From: Verrucomicrobiia bacterium
Lineage (GTDB): Bacteria > Verrucomicrobiota > Verrucomicrobiia > JABWAM01
Direction: 5' to 3'
Assembly (NCBI GenBank): GCA_013360985.1
Contig: JABWAM010000038.1
Location: forward strand, 1-13,574
DNA length: 13,574 nucleotides
This document shows positions 13,405 to 13,574 of the stretch, one piece after another. Numbering within the stretch: the stretch's first letter is position 1; every line of letters begins with the position of its first letter. Under the pieces are notes generated by a model, which saw only the letters and a list, made by a program, of their open reading frames with translations, made no database searches and was not told the origin of the DNA. Made by a program: the position numbers and the translations under genes.

Positions 13405-13574
13405 ATGACCTTATCCGGCCTTCTTATCGGTTTTCTTCTGACGATTCATGTGATCGTCTCCGTGCTCCTCGTCCTCCTCGTCCTCATGCAGCGCCCAAAG
13501 AGCGAAGGGCTCGGCACCGCCTTCGGGGGCGGAGTGGCCGACTCGCTTTTCGGCTCCGGTGCGGGCAATGTCCT
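13405..13574 (+). CDS. secG: SecG, protein translocase subunit (5' part only)
   Basis: SecG is the small inner-membrane subunit of the SecYEG channel that exports unfolded proteins. The 56 residues in the window show the first membrane helix (about 5-28, rich in Leu, Val and Ile) followed by the family signature LMQRPKSEGLGTAFGGG (27-43) and the Gly-rich loop GVADSLFGSGAGN. The second helix lies beyond the window edge. The ATG at 13405 gives the usual short SecG N-terminus. It sits 111 bp after tpiA with its own candidate promoter. Confidence 0.94.
   Translation, partial: MTLSGLLIGFLLTIHVIVSVLLVLLVLMQRPKSEGLGTAFGGGVADSLFGSGAGNV

Overview
This window looks like chromosomal DNA from a GC-rich Gram-negative bacterium (more than 60% GC by eye), coding almost entirely on the + strand. 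The envelope proteins (signal peptides, lipoboxes, long TPR solenoids), the gene order gap-pgk-tpiA-secG and the complete lack of Shine-Dalgarno (SD) sequences suggest the Verrucomicrobia or a near relative. That placement is inference from gene order and style, not from a marker gene. I see no rRNA, tRNA, CRISPR array, insertion sequence, phage gene or origin. No stretch longer than about 135 bp is without a gene.

Layout. (1) Positions 2-64 may hold the last 20 codons of an upstream gene. (2) Positions 74-5501 carry three envelope genes in a row: a secreted 1024-residue TPR solenoid, a 184-residue lipoprotein with a proline-rich linker and a compact C-terminal domain, and a secreted 565-residue coiled-coil plus TPR protein. 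(3) Positions 5535-8284 are a ferrous iron uptake operon: a cysteine-rich FeoA-like protein, a standard FeoA, and FeoB with GTPase and channel domains. (4) Positions 8338-9927 are a two-gene unit of a small lipoprotein and a LivJ-type solute-binding lipoprotein joined by an ATGA overlap, with no permease or ATPase genes beside it. (5) Positions 9978-13293 are the lower-glycolysis genes gap, pgk and tpiA. (6) secG begins at 13405 and runs off the window.

How it works together. The Feo genes form an inner-membrane Fe2+ uptake system. Gap, Pgk and TpiA catalyse neighbouring triose-phosphate steps. SecG belongs to the SecYEG translocon that would export the many signal-peptide proteins seen here. 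The envelope TPR and lipoprotein genes have no assignable specific function.

Most unusual points. None of the 12 chosen start codons has a recognisable SD sequence, and many follow pyrimidine-rich tracts. Several genes have a sigma70-like promoter (TTGNNN, 16-18 bp, often TAGNNN) placed so close to the ATG that the mRNA should be leaderless or nearly so; the feo operon is the clearest case. The first feo protein has eight cysteines in 115 residues. A perfect 9-bp hairpin covers its stop codon just ahead of the second feoA. I found no convincing wholly new multi-gene system; most of the window is ordinary core metabolism and envelope genes.
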